From a virus: a stretch of 26,864 bases of DNA. A program made the position numbers and the translations under genes. The stretch lies in the IMG/VR virus record IMGVR_UViG_3300031851_000146, positions 1 through 26,864 of that record. The stretch is one strand, 5' to 3'. The notes below the pieces were generated by a model. That model saw only the letters and a program-made list of their open reading frames with translations. It made no database searches and was not told the origin of the DNA. This document shows positions 15,102 through 21,719 of the stretch, in pieces. The stretch's first letter is position 1, and every line of letters begins with the position of its first letter.

Positions 15102-15790
15102 TCTCCTCCACCTGATCCCTCCTCCGCAGAACCACTTGGAACGAAAAAGTAAATATTGCTTCCCTCTGTCGTTATTCTTACTTGATTACCTTCTTCTGGG
15201 TCTTCACATAACGCTCTATATTCAATAAGGCCATTAGCATCTAGAGAACTAAGCGGTTTCATAACTCCATGACCTACTCCCTCATCACTTCCATCCTGAA
15301 ATTCATCAAAATGTTGCACATGGCCCCTAAGATGTAGGTGAATATTTTCTCTTAGGTAGATTTCTTGAGGAGTCCCGCCTTCTACTTCGCACACATCTAG
15401 ATAATATTCGGCTGGACTAACAAGTGTGACTTCTTCTCCTTCTATCTGACTGTCAGCTGCAAAATTAGTAAATGTTGAGCCTCCATCCGATTGTTTTAAA
15501 ATTTCTGCATTAAAAATCGCTCCATTATGATGGTCAAATTCAATTTTTAATTGGAAAGTTTCTTTATCTTCTTCGATGTCGTGGCTTAGTCCTCCGACTT
15601 CAACCCTTTTGCCACCATTAGCGTAATCAAAAATGAAACCTTTATTAAATTTTAATTGAAATTGTTTCTTTGCGTTATCACTGAATCCAGTCTGGATTGC
15701 TTGAGGCATAAAAGGGTTTGTATACAGTGTAAATGACGAACTGTCTGCTGGAGACGAGTTCATATGAAATGTATTGCTGGACTCGCTCAT
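15098..15790 (-). CDS. Hypothetical, probable beta-structured virion protein, 230 aa
   Basis: No family recognised. The protein is acidic with alternating beta segments (FQLKFNKGFIFDYANGG, TFQLKIEFDHHNG, IHLHLRGHVQHF) and a Gly/Ser-rich end (SGSAEEGSGGGD), the look of a virion or fibre-associated beta-sandwich. There is no signal peptide. Its start overlaps the preceding minus-strand gene by 4 nt (ATGA), so both are co-expressed. Several His residues cluster in LHLRGHVQHF; metal binding is possible but unproved. Confidence 0.6.
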   Translation of the reverse strand: MSESSNTFHMNSSPADSSSFTLYTNPFMPQAIQTGFSDNAKKQFQLKFNKGFIFDYANGGKRVEVGGLSHDIEEDKETFQLKIEFDHHNGAIFNAEILKQSDGGSTFTNFAADSQIEGEEVTLVSPAEYYLDVCEVEGGTPQEIYLRENIHLHLRGHVQHFDEFQDGSDEGVGHGVMKPLSSLDANGLIEYRALCEDPEEGNQVRITTEGSNIYFFVPSGSAEEGSGGGD

Positions 15791-16086
15791 ATATTAAGAA
15801 TGTTTATGACCTCTCCATTTTCACTCAAATGATAAAGATGGTCGAAGTGACTAAAATTATTATAGTTAATACATTTAATTTCTTTTTCTGGAGATTCTGG
15901 ATTCCTACCTAAAAAATATTTTTTACCTCCAGCCTTCAGGCTACCATCAGGCCAGAGGAATTGTTTCTCTGCGAAAAAGCAATCTTTTAGCTGGGTGTTA
16001 TGCCATGTTTCGATGTAAGCAAATTCGTTATCGAAATCGTGTCTTTTGGTTTCGATTTCTAATTTCTTTTTAACAATCGTTTTCAC
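15787..16086 (-). CDS. Hypothetical protein, 99 aa, GTG start
   Basis: I do not recognise the family. The N-terminus is basic (KTIVKKKLEIETKRHDF) and is followed by an aromatic-rich region (EFAYIETWHN, CFFAEKQFLWPDG, YNNFSHFDHLYHL). The GTG start at 16086 is supported by a promoter whose -10 box ends 6 nt upstream, matching the geometry seen at other genes in the window. Translationally coupled to the gene at 15098-15790. Confidence 0.65.
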   Translation of the reverse strand: MKTIVKKKLEIETKRHDFDNEFAYIETWHNTQLKDCFFAEKQFLWPDGSLKAGGKKYFLGRNPESPEKEIKCINYNNFSHFDHLYHLSENGEVINILNI

Positions 16087-16092
16087 TAAAAG

Positions 16093-16120
16093 ATTTTATA
16101 GAAAAATATATAAAAATCAA
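16093..16120 (-). promoter_or_regulatory. Sigma70-like promoter for the 16086 minus-strand gene
   Basis: On the minus strand, TTGATT (16120-16115), a 16-nt spacer and TAAAAT (16098-16093) end 6 nt before the GTG at 16086. The -35 box abuts the stop codon of the upstream gene. No Shine-Dalgarno sequence is present. Confidence 0.6.
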
Positions 16121-16477
16121 TTATTCTTTTTCTTCTTTCTCTTCTCCTTTATGTTTGCCCTCTTTTTTCATCTTTTCGATGATTTTCTTTTGGAGAGCAG
16201 GTGGAAGTTTTTTTTGCTTTTCGGTCAGTTCTCCCTTGCTATCGTCCATCATCATGGCTCGCATTTTACCATATTGCACAGCACAAGCACTGTAAGTCTC
16301 CTTGTCTCCCATTCCAGCGGTATCTGTGAATGTCTTATCTTCCATAGCGCACATGCTCATATATGATTTATAAACAGCAGCTTCTGCTTCAGAATATTTC
16401 TTGGCGATAGTGACTTCCATTTCTCCAGCATCATTGACGCTAGCCTGACTTTGTAAGGGATTTTCGAAATTATCCAT
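16121..16477 (-). CDS. Hypothetical acidic/basic helical protein, 118 aa
   Basis: No family assigned. The N-terminal part is acidic and helical (SEAEAAVYKSYMSMCA) and includes a Met-rich segment (YGKMRAMMMDD). The last ~35 residues are a strongly charged Lys/Glu helix (LQKKIIEKMKKEGKHK and a Glu-rich tail). Such composition occurs in phage head scaffold-associated or internal virion proteins and in DNA-binding accessories; none can be chosen. It ends exactly where the promoter of the next minus-strand gene begins. Confidence 0.6.
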   Translation of the reverse strand: MDNFENPLQSQASVNDAGEMEVTIAKKYSEAEAAVYKSYMSMCAMEDKTFTDTAGMGDKETYSACAVQYGKMRAMMMDDSKGELTEKQKKLPPALQKKIIEKMKKEGKHKGEEKEEKE

Positions 16478-16524
16478 AGTATAATTGGGTTACATTATTA
16501 TAATACACCAGAAACATTAAATAA

Positions 16525-17295
16525 ATGGAAAAAGTAGCTTTCTTAAATTTGACCATAAATTCTTTCACCCAAAACAATGTTTGGAAAAAATTTATCGACG
16601 GTGGTAGTAATGATATATATAATTTATATTTGCACTCCAAGTTTAAAGCTCCAAGCTTGTTTTCTGATTATCAGATAGAAAATATTGTGCCAACAGCTTG
16701 GGGTCATTTCTCATTAGTTGAAGCTACTATAGAATTAATGAAAGCAGCTTTGGAAGATGAGGGGAACGAGTACTTTGCCTTAATTAGTGATTCTCATTTC
16801 CCCTTGTATGATTTGGATTCTACAGTAAATTTAATAAAAGAAAGGTATAAAAAAATGACCTTCACAAAACATTTCAGCTTTCATACGAAAGTTAAAAGTC
16901 AAAAAATATTCAGAGAAGGAGTTAGGGGTTATAATTTTGGAGAATATAATGCAGTTTGTCAGTTTTTCGTTTGTCGCAGAAAAGATGCGATTAGGTTTGT
17001 TGAGACTTTTGATGATTGGGCTAAGTATTTCGTAAAGAATAAGGTTATTTTTGCCGATGAATTTTATTTTTGGGGAATTGCAAAACAGTTGGGTATGGAT
17101 TTTGAGATGGGACAAGCTACAACCTATTCTGATTGGAGTATAAGGAAAGATTCGAAGGGTAATGTTGGCAGGAATCCAAGGGCTTTTAGTAAAATTAGCA
17201 AAGGTATGGTTGACACTTATCGTAAAGATGGGTATCTCTTTGTCAGGAAGATCGTGCCTTCCACTTTTGTGATGGTAGATCCTTTAAATTATTAA
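16525..17295 (+). CDS. Core-2/I-branching-like (GT14-type) glycosyltransferase
   Basis: A 256-aa protein whose central block reads VPTAWGHFSLVEATIELMKA (residues ~57-76), then YFALISDSHFPLYD, CQFFVCRRKDAIRF and ADEFYFWGIAKQLG. This order (WG-x-SLV, Y-x-LISDS-x-PL, QF-x-V-x-R-x-A, DE-x-YF) matches the Branch family of beta-1,6-GlcNAc and xylosyl transferases and their bacterial relatives. It would add a branch sugar to a glycan acceptor. It is the third glycosyltransferase fold in the window. Upstream is a 47-nt divergent region containing TATAAT (16499-16504) without a clear -35. It is immediately followed by thyX, with which it is probably co-transcribed despite the unrelated function. Confidence 0.75.
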   Translation: MEKVAFLNLTINSFTQNNVWKKFIDGGSNDIYNLYLHSKFKAPSLFSDYQIENIVPTAWGHFSLVEATIELMKAALEDEGNEYFALISDSHFPLYDLDSTVNLIKERYKKMTFTKHFSFHTKVKSQKIFREGVRGYNFGEYNAVCQFFVCRRKDAIRFVETFDDWAKYFVKNKVIFADEFYFWGIAKQLGMDFEMGQATTYSDWSIRKDSKGNVGRNPRAFSKISKGMVDTYRKDGYLFVRKIVPSTFVMVDPLNY

Positions 17296-17304
17296 TTGAA
17301 AAAA

Positions 17305-17922
17305 ATGGATAATACAGTAGAATTATTAGGATACTATGGTAGTGACGAAGTAATTGCTTGTAGTGCTTGGACATCAACTTCAAGAGACTTAGATGAAAAG
17401 AAAAGACAGAGAATTCCGAAGCTCATCGACATGCTTTGGAGCAATGGACACGAGACCCCTTTTGAAAAAGGTAGCGTCCATTTTCTTGTTGATTGCGATA
17501 TTGCCAGTCATATTCATTTACTTAAGCATAGATTATCTTCTCTCAATGCAGAATCGGCACGATACAAGGAACTAAAAGAGGATAAAACTTTCATCCCTGA
17601 TGATTGGCCAGAGTTCTGGCAGCAACAATTAAAGCAATATACTGCGGATGGTAATAGACTTTACCATAAATGCCTTGCTGATCTTGAACCAGAGTTGGGT
17701 CGCAAACGAGCAAAAGAATCCGCACGTTTCTTTAAAACTTACAATAGTCGTATTCAAGCAGATGTCCAGTTCAACATGAGATCGTTCGCAAACTTCCTTA
17801 AATTGAGGAATAGTGAACACGCTCAAAAGGAAATCAGAGAAATTTCTCAGAAAATGCTTGATCTAGTAAAGAATATTGAAGATAATCCATTTAGATACAC
17901 TCTAAATAGTTGGGGATATTAA
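17305..17922 (+). CDS. thyX: Flavin-dependent thymidylate synthase
   Basis: ThyX makes dTMP from dUMP using FAD, NADPH and methylene-tetrahydrofolate, and is common in phages. The ThyX motif is present as KHRLSSLNAESAR (residues 74-86), fitting the xHRx7S signature with Lys in the first position, which is usually Arg or Gln. The C-terminal FAD-binding block is NMRSFANFLKLRNSEHAQKE. At 205 aa it is slightly short but complete. ATG 17305 is preferred to the in-frame TTG 9 nt upstream. With the MazG-like and DUF1599-like genes it forms a nucleotide-metabolism set typical of lytic phages that remake dNTP pools. Confidence 0.95.
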   Translation: MDNTVELLGYYGSDEVIACSAWTSTSRDLDEKKRQRIPKLIDMLWSNGHETPFEKGSVHFLVDCDIASHIHLLKHRLSSLNAESARYKELKEDKTFIPDDWPEFWQQQLKQYTADGNRLYHKCLADLEPELGRKRAKESARFFKTYNSRIQADVQFNMRSFANFLKLRNSEHAQKEIREISQKMLDLVKNIEDNPFRYTLNSWGY

Positions 17923-17925
17923 ATT

Positions 17926-18162
17926 ATGCAAATTAAAAAAATTGAACTGCGCTCTCTTCAGCAAGTTCGCACTTATGAGTTAGAAGACGGGGATATCATT
18001 GATAACTTTGGTTCTATCGAAAGATTCAAAAAGATCCTTGATGATTCCGAACAGCCTACAGAGGAGGAAGATGAAATGTTATCTAGCATTCTGAGTCAAT
18101 GTCCAGTAGAGGAAGATAATATTTTAGGTGGGATTGAAGAGTCATTTTTTGAATACGAATAA
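17926..18162 (+). CDS. Small acidic protein downstream of thyX, 78 aa
   Basis: Unknown family. It opens with a beta-rich basic stretch (MQIKKIELRSLQQVRTYEL) and becomes very acidic (EQPTEEEDEMLSSIL, PVEEDNILGGIEESFFEYE). No membrane segment. It begins 3 nt after the thyX stop and belongs to the same + strand transcript. Confidence 0.7.
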   Translation: MQIKKIELRSLQQVRTYELEDGDIIDNFGSIERFKKILDDSEQPTEEEDEMLSSILSQCPVEEDNILGGIEESFFEYE

Positions 18163-18172
18163 ATTGCGGATT

Positions 18173-18367
18173 ATGGAATACGCTTATATAAATACAGTTG
18201 TCAACAACCAGAAGAAAAATAATGCTTCTCTCGTTTACTTCCAGATTAGTTCTGATGACGGAAGGCATTTTTTATTCACAGAGAATGAATTGAAAAGGGC
18301 TGAAGCTCGTGCAAAAAAGAATCCAGAAGATATTAAGGTGCGAGAAATAACATTTACTAAAGATTAG
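18173..18367 (+). CDS. Small hypothetical protein, 64 aa
   Basis: ATG 18173 lies 10 nt after the preceding stop; a longer in-frame version from a GTG at 18128 would overlap that gene by 35 nt and is less likely. The protein has two beta segments (YAYINTVVNNQ, ASLVYFQISSDDGRHFLFT) and an Ala/Lys/Arg helix (ENELKRAEARAKKNPED). Unknown function. Confidence 0.65.
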   Translation: MEYAYINTVVNNQKKNNASLVYFQISSDDGRHFLFTENELKRAEARAKKNPEDIKVREITFTKD

Positions 18368-18371
18368 TTTG

Positions 18372-18749
18372 ATGTCTAAAACTCCTGATAATTTCATTAG
18401 ACCACCATTTCAAGATCCTGTCTGTGAAAATAAATCTTTTATTCGTTTAGAGCATTCGTCATTGCGTTATTATTTAGATGATGCTTGCTTAAAGCTGCAT
18501 CGAACTGATGGTCCAGCGGTTATTCATAATAATGGTTGTATAGAATATTGGAATTTTGGGCAGCTACATAATATTTCTGGCCCAGCAATCAGAACCCCCA
18601 TTGGCACAAAGGTTTATTATTTATTCGGACGCAGACTCGACCATGAAAAATGGTTATATTGGAAGGAGAGATATTCGCTTGACAATTCCGACACAAATAG
18701 TGTAATAAAAGTTCATGAAAATAACTGGCAAGCAGGAAGTTCAAATTGA
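18372..18749 (+). CDS. DGPA/MORN-like repeat protein, 125 aa
   Basis: The centre contains LHRTDGPAVIHNNGCIEYW, then FGQLHNISGPAI, then KVYYLFGRRL. This LHR-x-DGPA ... W-x-x-G-x-LH pattern is a short beta-hairpin repeat I recall from proteins of many phages and large viruses, usually of unknown function; only about two units are present here. ATG 18372 is preferred to the TTG just before it. Its 3' end overlaps the next ORF by 35 nt. Confidence 0.65.
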   Translation: MSKTPDNFIRPPFQDPVCENKSFIRLEHSSLRYYLDDACLKLHRTDGPAVIHNNGCIEYWNFGQLHNISGPAIRTPIGTKVYYLFGRRLDHEKWLYWKERYSLDNSDTNSVIKVHENNWQAGSSN

Positions 18750-18966
18750 AATCTCTGAAGGTCAAAGGCATTTGATTGCTCTTGATTATATTTCAGAGGT
18801 ATTTGATTGGGACTCAGACTACTTTATTGAAGGAGGTTGGGTGATTAAGCGTGACATAGCTCACACTTCACACTCATTTGAGATTAAGAATAAAGTCAGA
18901 GAGGCCACTAAGCAGGATCAGTGCTTGTATGACATCTTTAAAACTTTGAAAAGGCAGGTTTTCTAG
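18715..18966 (+). CDS. Conserved-looking phage protein, 83 aa
   Basis: The protein reads MKITGKQEVQIEISEGQRH, then DYISEVFDWDSDYFIEGGWV, HTSHSFEIKNKVREATKQD. It resembles a small family I recall from T4-like marine phages, function unknown. It overlaps the DGPA-repeat gene by 35 nt and shares its CTAG stop sequence with the convergent minus-strand gene at 18963. Confidence 0.65.
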   Translation: MKITGKQEVQIEISEGQRHLIALDYISEVFDWDSDYFIEGGWVIKRDIAHTSHSFEIKNKVREATKQDQCLYDIFKTLKRQVF

Positions 18967-19499
18967 TCGTTCTTTTGGCCTTTAGCTCTTTCGATTTGAT
19001 CAGAGGTAGGCGCACCTTTGTCACCTTTCTTCCTCATCTTTTCACCAGAGCCTCTTTTGATTCGCTCTTTCTTTTTCCTGATGTTTTCCCACAGGCTACT
19101 GTCAGACTTTTCTTTTTCTTTTAGGATCTCGTCATGACGCTTCATAAACGCCTTGTGATCTGGGCCAGCCATATACAAAGTCTCTCCGTCTTCTGTTGTA
19201 TGAGTGTGAATACCTTTTAATCCCATCTTTTCAGCATCCTTCATTGCTTCTTCTTTTGTCTTGAAGTAATGTTTTTTTACATCAGGAGATGCCTTTGAGA
19301 AAAATAAAATGCTATCTTTCCCATTTAATGGATCGCTAATCACTATGGACGCTTTACTTTCAGCCTTCTCAAATTGAGAGTAACAAACAGCAGATCTCTG
19401 CTTATCATCTTGAAATTCTTTTTTGTCTGTAAGATCTACAATACAGCGACTAACAAATTCAGATTTTTTTTCTCCGTTGTTTGGCGTTGGCAATGGCAT
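18963..19499 (-). CDS. Conserved phage protein, probable structural or maturation-associated, 178 aa
   Basis: The N-terminus MPLPTPNNGEKKSEFVSRC followed by KQRSAVCYSQF is a short module I recall at the start of assorted virion and protease-associated proteins of marine phages. The middle (HYFKTKEEAMKDAEKMGLKG, IHTHTTEDGETLYMAGPDH, KAFMKRHDEIL) is a second module with Met, His and acidic residues. The C-terminal ~60 residues are Lys/Arg/Asp-rich and probably flexible. TATACT ends 5 nt before the ATG on the minus strand, but no good -35 is seen. Function unknown. Confidence 0.65.
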   Translation of the reverse strand: MPLPTPNNGEKKSEFVSRCIVDLTDKKEFQDDKQRSAVCYSQFEKAESKASIVISDPLNGKDSILFFSKASPDVKKHYFKTKEEAMKDAEKMGLKGIHTHTTEDGETLYMAGPDHKAFMKRHDEILKEKEKSDSSLWENIRKKKERIKRGSGEKMRKKGDKGAPTSDQIERAKGQKND

Positions 19500-19568
19500 A
19501 TTTTAGTATACACGAAAAAGTCCCAAGTTTAAACAGAATTTTGCCAAATAAGGAAGTGACAAATCGGC

Positions 19569-20441
19569 TTACGAAAAATAATATTCGATGGCATCATTTG
19601 AAATCGGAAATGTATAAGAAAATTCTAATGATGCATTATCGTCTAAAGAATGAGAATGGTTTACAGAATTTAAAAAACAATTGTGAACTTTTATATTTAA
19701 ATTTGGATTTGTAGAAGCAGAACCCAAAGCAGTTTCTGACATTACAAAAGTAAAGTTTCCTTTTTTAGCAATTAAGCTTGATAAATCTAAAGTCTCTTCA
19801 ACTTTATTTTTAAGAATAGATATATTTAAAGATCCTTGTGCTGGTAGTACAGGGTATCTTCTTTTCGCTCCTCGTTCTCCGACTCTGATTGTGGGTCTTC
19901 TCTCTATGCCTACAGAAATAGATGCAGATTGGATTGGGTAGTCTGTAGAGTTTATGCCCTCAGTTAAGGTTGTGGTTAGAGTTATATTTTGTGGTCTAAA
20001 AATATTTATCTTAGAAGAATCTATATCTGCATCTTCATATGACTCTGACGAATCTACAGACAAGGAATCACACTGATATCCATAGTTGCCTATAGCGAAT
20101 TCTCCGACGTTAAAATCCAATGAAAAGTTTGTGAGGTTTGCTTTATTGAAAGTGGTTTCAGAAGTAGCATCTTTTAGTTTTATACTAGACTCATCTGAAC
20201 TCAAAAACTTCAAGTAGTTCCCATCCTTGTCTAAAACATGATCATTTACAATAAATTCTATAGATGTATCAATGGGCTGGTCTGCTGTTAAAATATAATC
20301 CTCTTGTTTGTAAGACCCTAGTTTCCTTAGCTCTTGAACATTTTTTGGGTTCTCATAGTTGAAAGACTGAACGCCCCTAATTAAAGTGCTATCAATATAG
20401 ACTTGGCTCTCATGAGAATGAACTCTTGTTACAGAAGGCAT
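19569..20441 (-). CDS. Probable virion structural protein (tail-tube-like), 290 aa
   Basis: A beta-rich, Ser/Asn/Asp-rich protein without enzyme motifs. Features include an N-terminal SQVYIDSTLIRGVQSFNYE, a middle section ISVGIERRPTIRVGERGAKR and a C-terminal ASLEFSYTFPISND. The alternation of long strands and short loops, and the repeated query-like units, fit a phage tail tube or baseplate beta-barrel protein; exact assignment is not possible by eye. A terminator separates it from the upstream minus-strand operon, so it needs its own promoter, which is not evident (only TAATATAAG before the ATG). It is followed 69 nt later by the gene at 18963-19499. Confidence 0.6.
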   Translation of the reverse strand: MPSVTRVHSHESQVYIDSTLIRGVQSFNYENPKNVQELRKLGSYKQEDYILTADQPIDTSIEFIVNDHVLDKDGNYLKFLSSDESSIKLKDATSETTFNKANLTNFSLDFNVGEFAIGNYGYQCDSLSVDSSESYEDADIDSSKINIFRPQNITLTTTLTEGINSTDYPIQSASISVGIERRPTIRVGERGAKRRYPVLPAQGSLNISILKNKVEETLDLSSLIAKKGNFTFVMSETALGSASTNPNLNIKVHNCFLNSVNHSHSLDDNASLEFSYTFPISNDAIEYYFS

Positions 20442-20455
20442 ATCTTATATTACAC

Positions 20456-20488
20456 AAAAAACCCACTCCCAGAGGAAGCAGGTTTTTA
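20456..20488 (-). terminator. Probable terminator ending the minus-strand nuclease operon
   Basis: Arms aaaaacc (20457-20463) and ggttttt (20481-20487) enclose an inner imperfect stem (ctccc/ggaag). Read on the minus strand it ends in six Ts (20461-20456). It lies between the nuclease-like gene and the tail-tube-like gene. The A/T-rich arms mean it could also work on the + strand. Confidence 0.65.
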
Positions 20489-20512
20489 AAGTAAATGAAT
20501 TTTTAATCGTTT

Positions 20513-21031
20513 TTACTTGATCTTGCGCCCATAATGATTCACAAAACTTTGCAGACCGTCTAAATCTTTGTATTCAATCTCATACCTAGCCTGATCATAG
20601 GTAAAATTATTAGTTTTTGTTCCAGCTTTCTTTAGTTTAGCTATTTGGAAAAACCTTTCTTTAGAGATCACTCCGCAAATCCAAACTTTGCTGAAGTCAT
20701 TTTTGACTCTATTGAAAATATAATAATCAGCTGGCCTCTTCTTCTGCTCCTCATATAAAGTGGCACTATAATAACCTAAAGGTTTTGAGTTGCAACCTTG
20801 GGACTTAGCATCCAGAGACATTGAATTAAAATGAAAATCAACATTTAAATCGTCGCTGTATTTAATGTTAGGGAATTGATGGTTGATACATACTTCAGCT
20901 AAATAGCCTGTAGTTTTTTGCCGATCACTGTTAAGCCTATGAGTTCCTCTGTCTCCAAATCTTTCAGCAGCTTCTGAGGTTCTCCTCTTAGCTTCTTCCC
21001 ATATTTCTGGGGTAACTTTTACTTCAATCAT
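20513..21031 (-). CDS. PD-(D/E)XK-like nuclease candidate, 172 aa
   Basis: The pattern TTGYLAEVCINHQF (Glu on a helix), then DLNVDFHFNSMSLDAKSQG (Asp on a strand, followed by D-x-K), then ADYYIFNRV and VWICGVISKERFF fits the core of PD-(D/E)XK nucleases: E ... D(x)n(D/E)xK and a following strand. Such phage enzymes act as Holliday-junction resolvases, host-DNA nucleases or restriction-like enzymes. The catalytic set would be Glu in LAEVC, Asp in NVDF, and Asp and Lys in LDAK. It overlaps the DUF1599-like gene by 8 nt. A RuvB-like ATPase is 1.8 kb away on the other strand, so a role in branched-DNA processing is a reasonable guess only. Confidence 0.6.
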   Translation of the reverse strand: MIEVKVTPEIWEEAKRRTSEAAERFGDRGTHRLNSDRQKTTGYLAEVCINHQFPNIKYSDDLNVDFHFNSMSLDAKSQGCNSKPLGYYSATLYEEQKKRPADYYIFNRVKNDFSKVWICGVISKERFFQIAKLKKAGTKTNNFTYDQARYEIEYKDLDGLQSFVNHYGRKIK

Positions 21032-21362
21032 CTGTTTTTTTAAGTTCAGATCTTTGTTCCATAAGCATTGCTTTAGCTAATATCGCGTAATTTACGATAT
21101 CATCGCAAGCATCTTCGACACTCTCATTTGAGACCTTCAACTCCTTGTCATTTGTGAAAGACCTAATCCTCTGGATCTTATCAATAACTCTAAGCAGTAA
21201 GCCTTGCACTGGATCAATCCCAAGGACAGATGCAGCGTTAAAATTAGCGAAAGGATCAGTGGCTTTTTCTCCACCAGTATAATCGCTATTTTTTTGTCTC
21301 ATGATTCTCCTGCAAGTTTCGCAGGTTTCTTCATGCAGTTCTAGTAGTTCTTCAGTTGTCAT
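21024..21362 (-). CDS. DUF1599-like (nucleotide-modification-associated) protein, 112 aa
   Basis: The protein contains KNSDYTGGEKATDPFANF (residues ~24-41), GIDPVQGLLLRVIDKIQRI, and an acidic helix VEDACDDIVNYAILAKAML. This pattern (K-x-x-DYTG, DPFxNF, DKxxR, D-x-DDxxNY) matches an all-helical family found in phages and linked to nucleotide metabolism or modification, related in fold to MazG-type pyrophosphatases. Conserved acidic residues in the last helix could bind Mg2+. It overlaps both neighbours (8 and 11 nt), so it is in the middle of a coupled operon. Confidence 0.68.
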   Translation of the reverse strand: MTTEELLELHEETCETCRRIMRQKNSDYTGGEKATDPFANFNAASVLGIDPVQGLLLRVIDKIQRIRSFTNDKELKVSNESVEDACDDIVNYAILAKAMLMEQRSELKKTDD

Positions 21363-21597
21363 AAGATTTTTTTTCTTCCATTTTTTGGATGTGCTTCTCC
21401 CAGATATCTCCAGTTTCGTATTCTTTTATTTTTACTTTCGCCCTCTCGACTCTTTGTAAAGCTAAGTTGGCTCTTGCTGACCAATATATTTGGAATGGAA
21501 ATTTAAACCAGCAGATTAATCCAACTACAACCCCAAGGGGTATTCCGACTACAATTGATCCAATTATTATTAAACAGTTTTCAAATTTTTCTCTCAT
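21352..21597 (-). CDS. Small membrane protein with helical tail, 81 aa
   Basis: One long hydrophobic segment at residues ~8-32 (CLIIIGSIVVGIPLGVVVGL) is followed by aromatic residues at the interface (FKFPFQIYWSARANL) and a basic/acidic cytoplasmic-type helix ending MEEKKSYDN. Function unknown. Its ATG overlaps the stop of a 41-codon membrane ORF upstream (ATGA), and its end overlaps the DUF1599-like gene by 11 nt. Confidence 0.65.
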   Translation of the reverse strand: MREKFENCLIIIGSIVVGIPLGVVVGLICWFKFPFQIYWSARANLALQRVERAKVKIKEYETGDIWEKHIQKMEEKKSYDN

Positions 21598-21719
21598 AAA
21601 TTAAAGTATTCTTTTATTAAAATTAGTAGTATAGAAACCCAAAGTCCAATAGCATATCCAGTAGATAAAGCGAAAATTGTGTTTCCGAATATTATTTTTT
21701 TTATTTTACGGTATACCAC
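21594..21719 (-). CDS. Membrane microprotein, 41 aa, GTG start
   Basis: In the gap between the genes at 21701 and 21597 the minus strand holds an ORF VVYRKIKKIIFGN, then TIFALSTGYAIGLW and VSILLILIKEYFNL. It has a basic N-terminus and one transmembrane segment. The only start in frame is a GTG at 21719, overlapping the end of the upstream gene by 19 nt, and its TGA overlaps the next ATG by 4 nt. The coupling at both ends suggests a real gene, but with no ATG and no homologue recalled it remains tentative. Confidence 0.45.
   Translation of the reverse strand: MVYRKIKKIIFGNTIFALSTGYAIGLWVSILLILIKEYFNL

Noticed and set aside
16046-16366. Plus-strand ORF over the 16086 and 16477 minus-strand genes, rich in Phe
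   Set aside because: Its Phe/Leu/Ser-rich composition is the complement of the Lys/Glu-rich minus-strand gene; it looks like a shadow rather than a membrane protein.
16480-16504. Two TATAAT hexamers (16480-16485 and 16499-16504) in the divergent region before the GT14-like gene
   Set aside because: Neither has a TTGAxx-like -35 at 16-18 nt and both are about 20 nt or more from the start codon, unlike the other promoters; kept only as a remark.
18187-18194. TATAAATA, identical to the T4 late promoter core
   Set aside because: It lies inside the coding sequence of the 64-aa gene starting at 18173, and no gene starts just downstream; AT-rich coding DNA makes a chance match likely.
19481-19714. 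Plus-strand ORF across the 19499 minus-strand start
   Set aside because: Antisense to two better supported genes, with no coupling or promoter.
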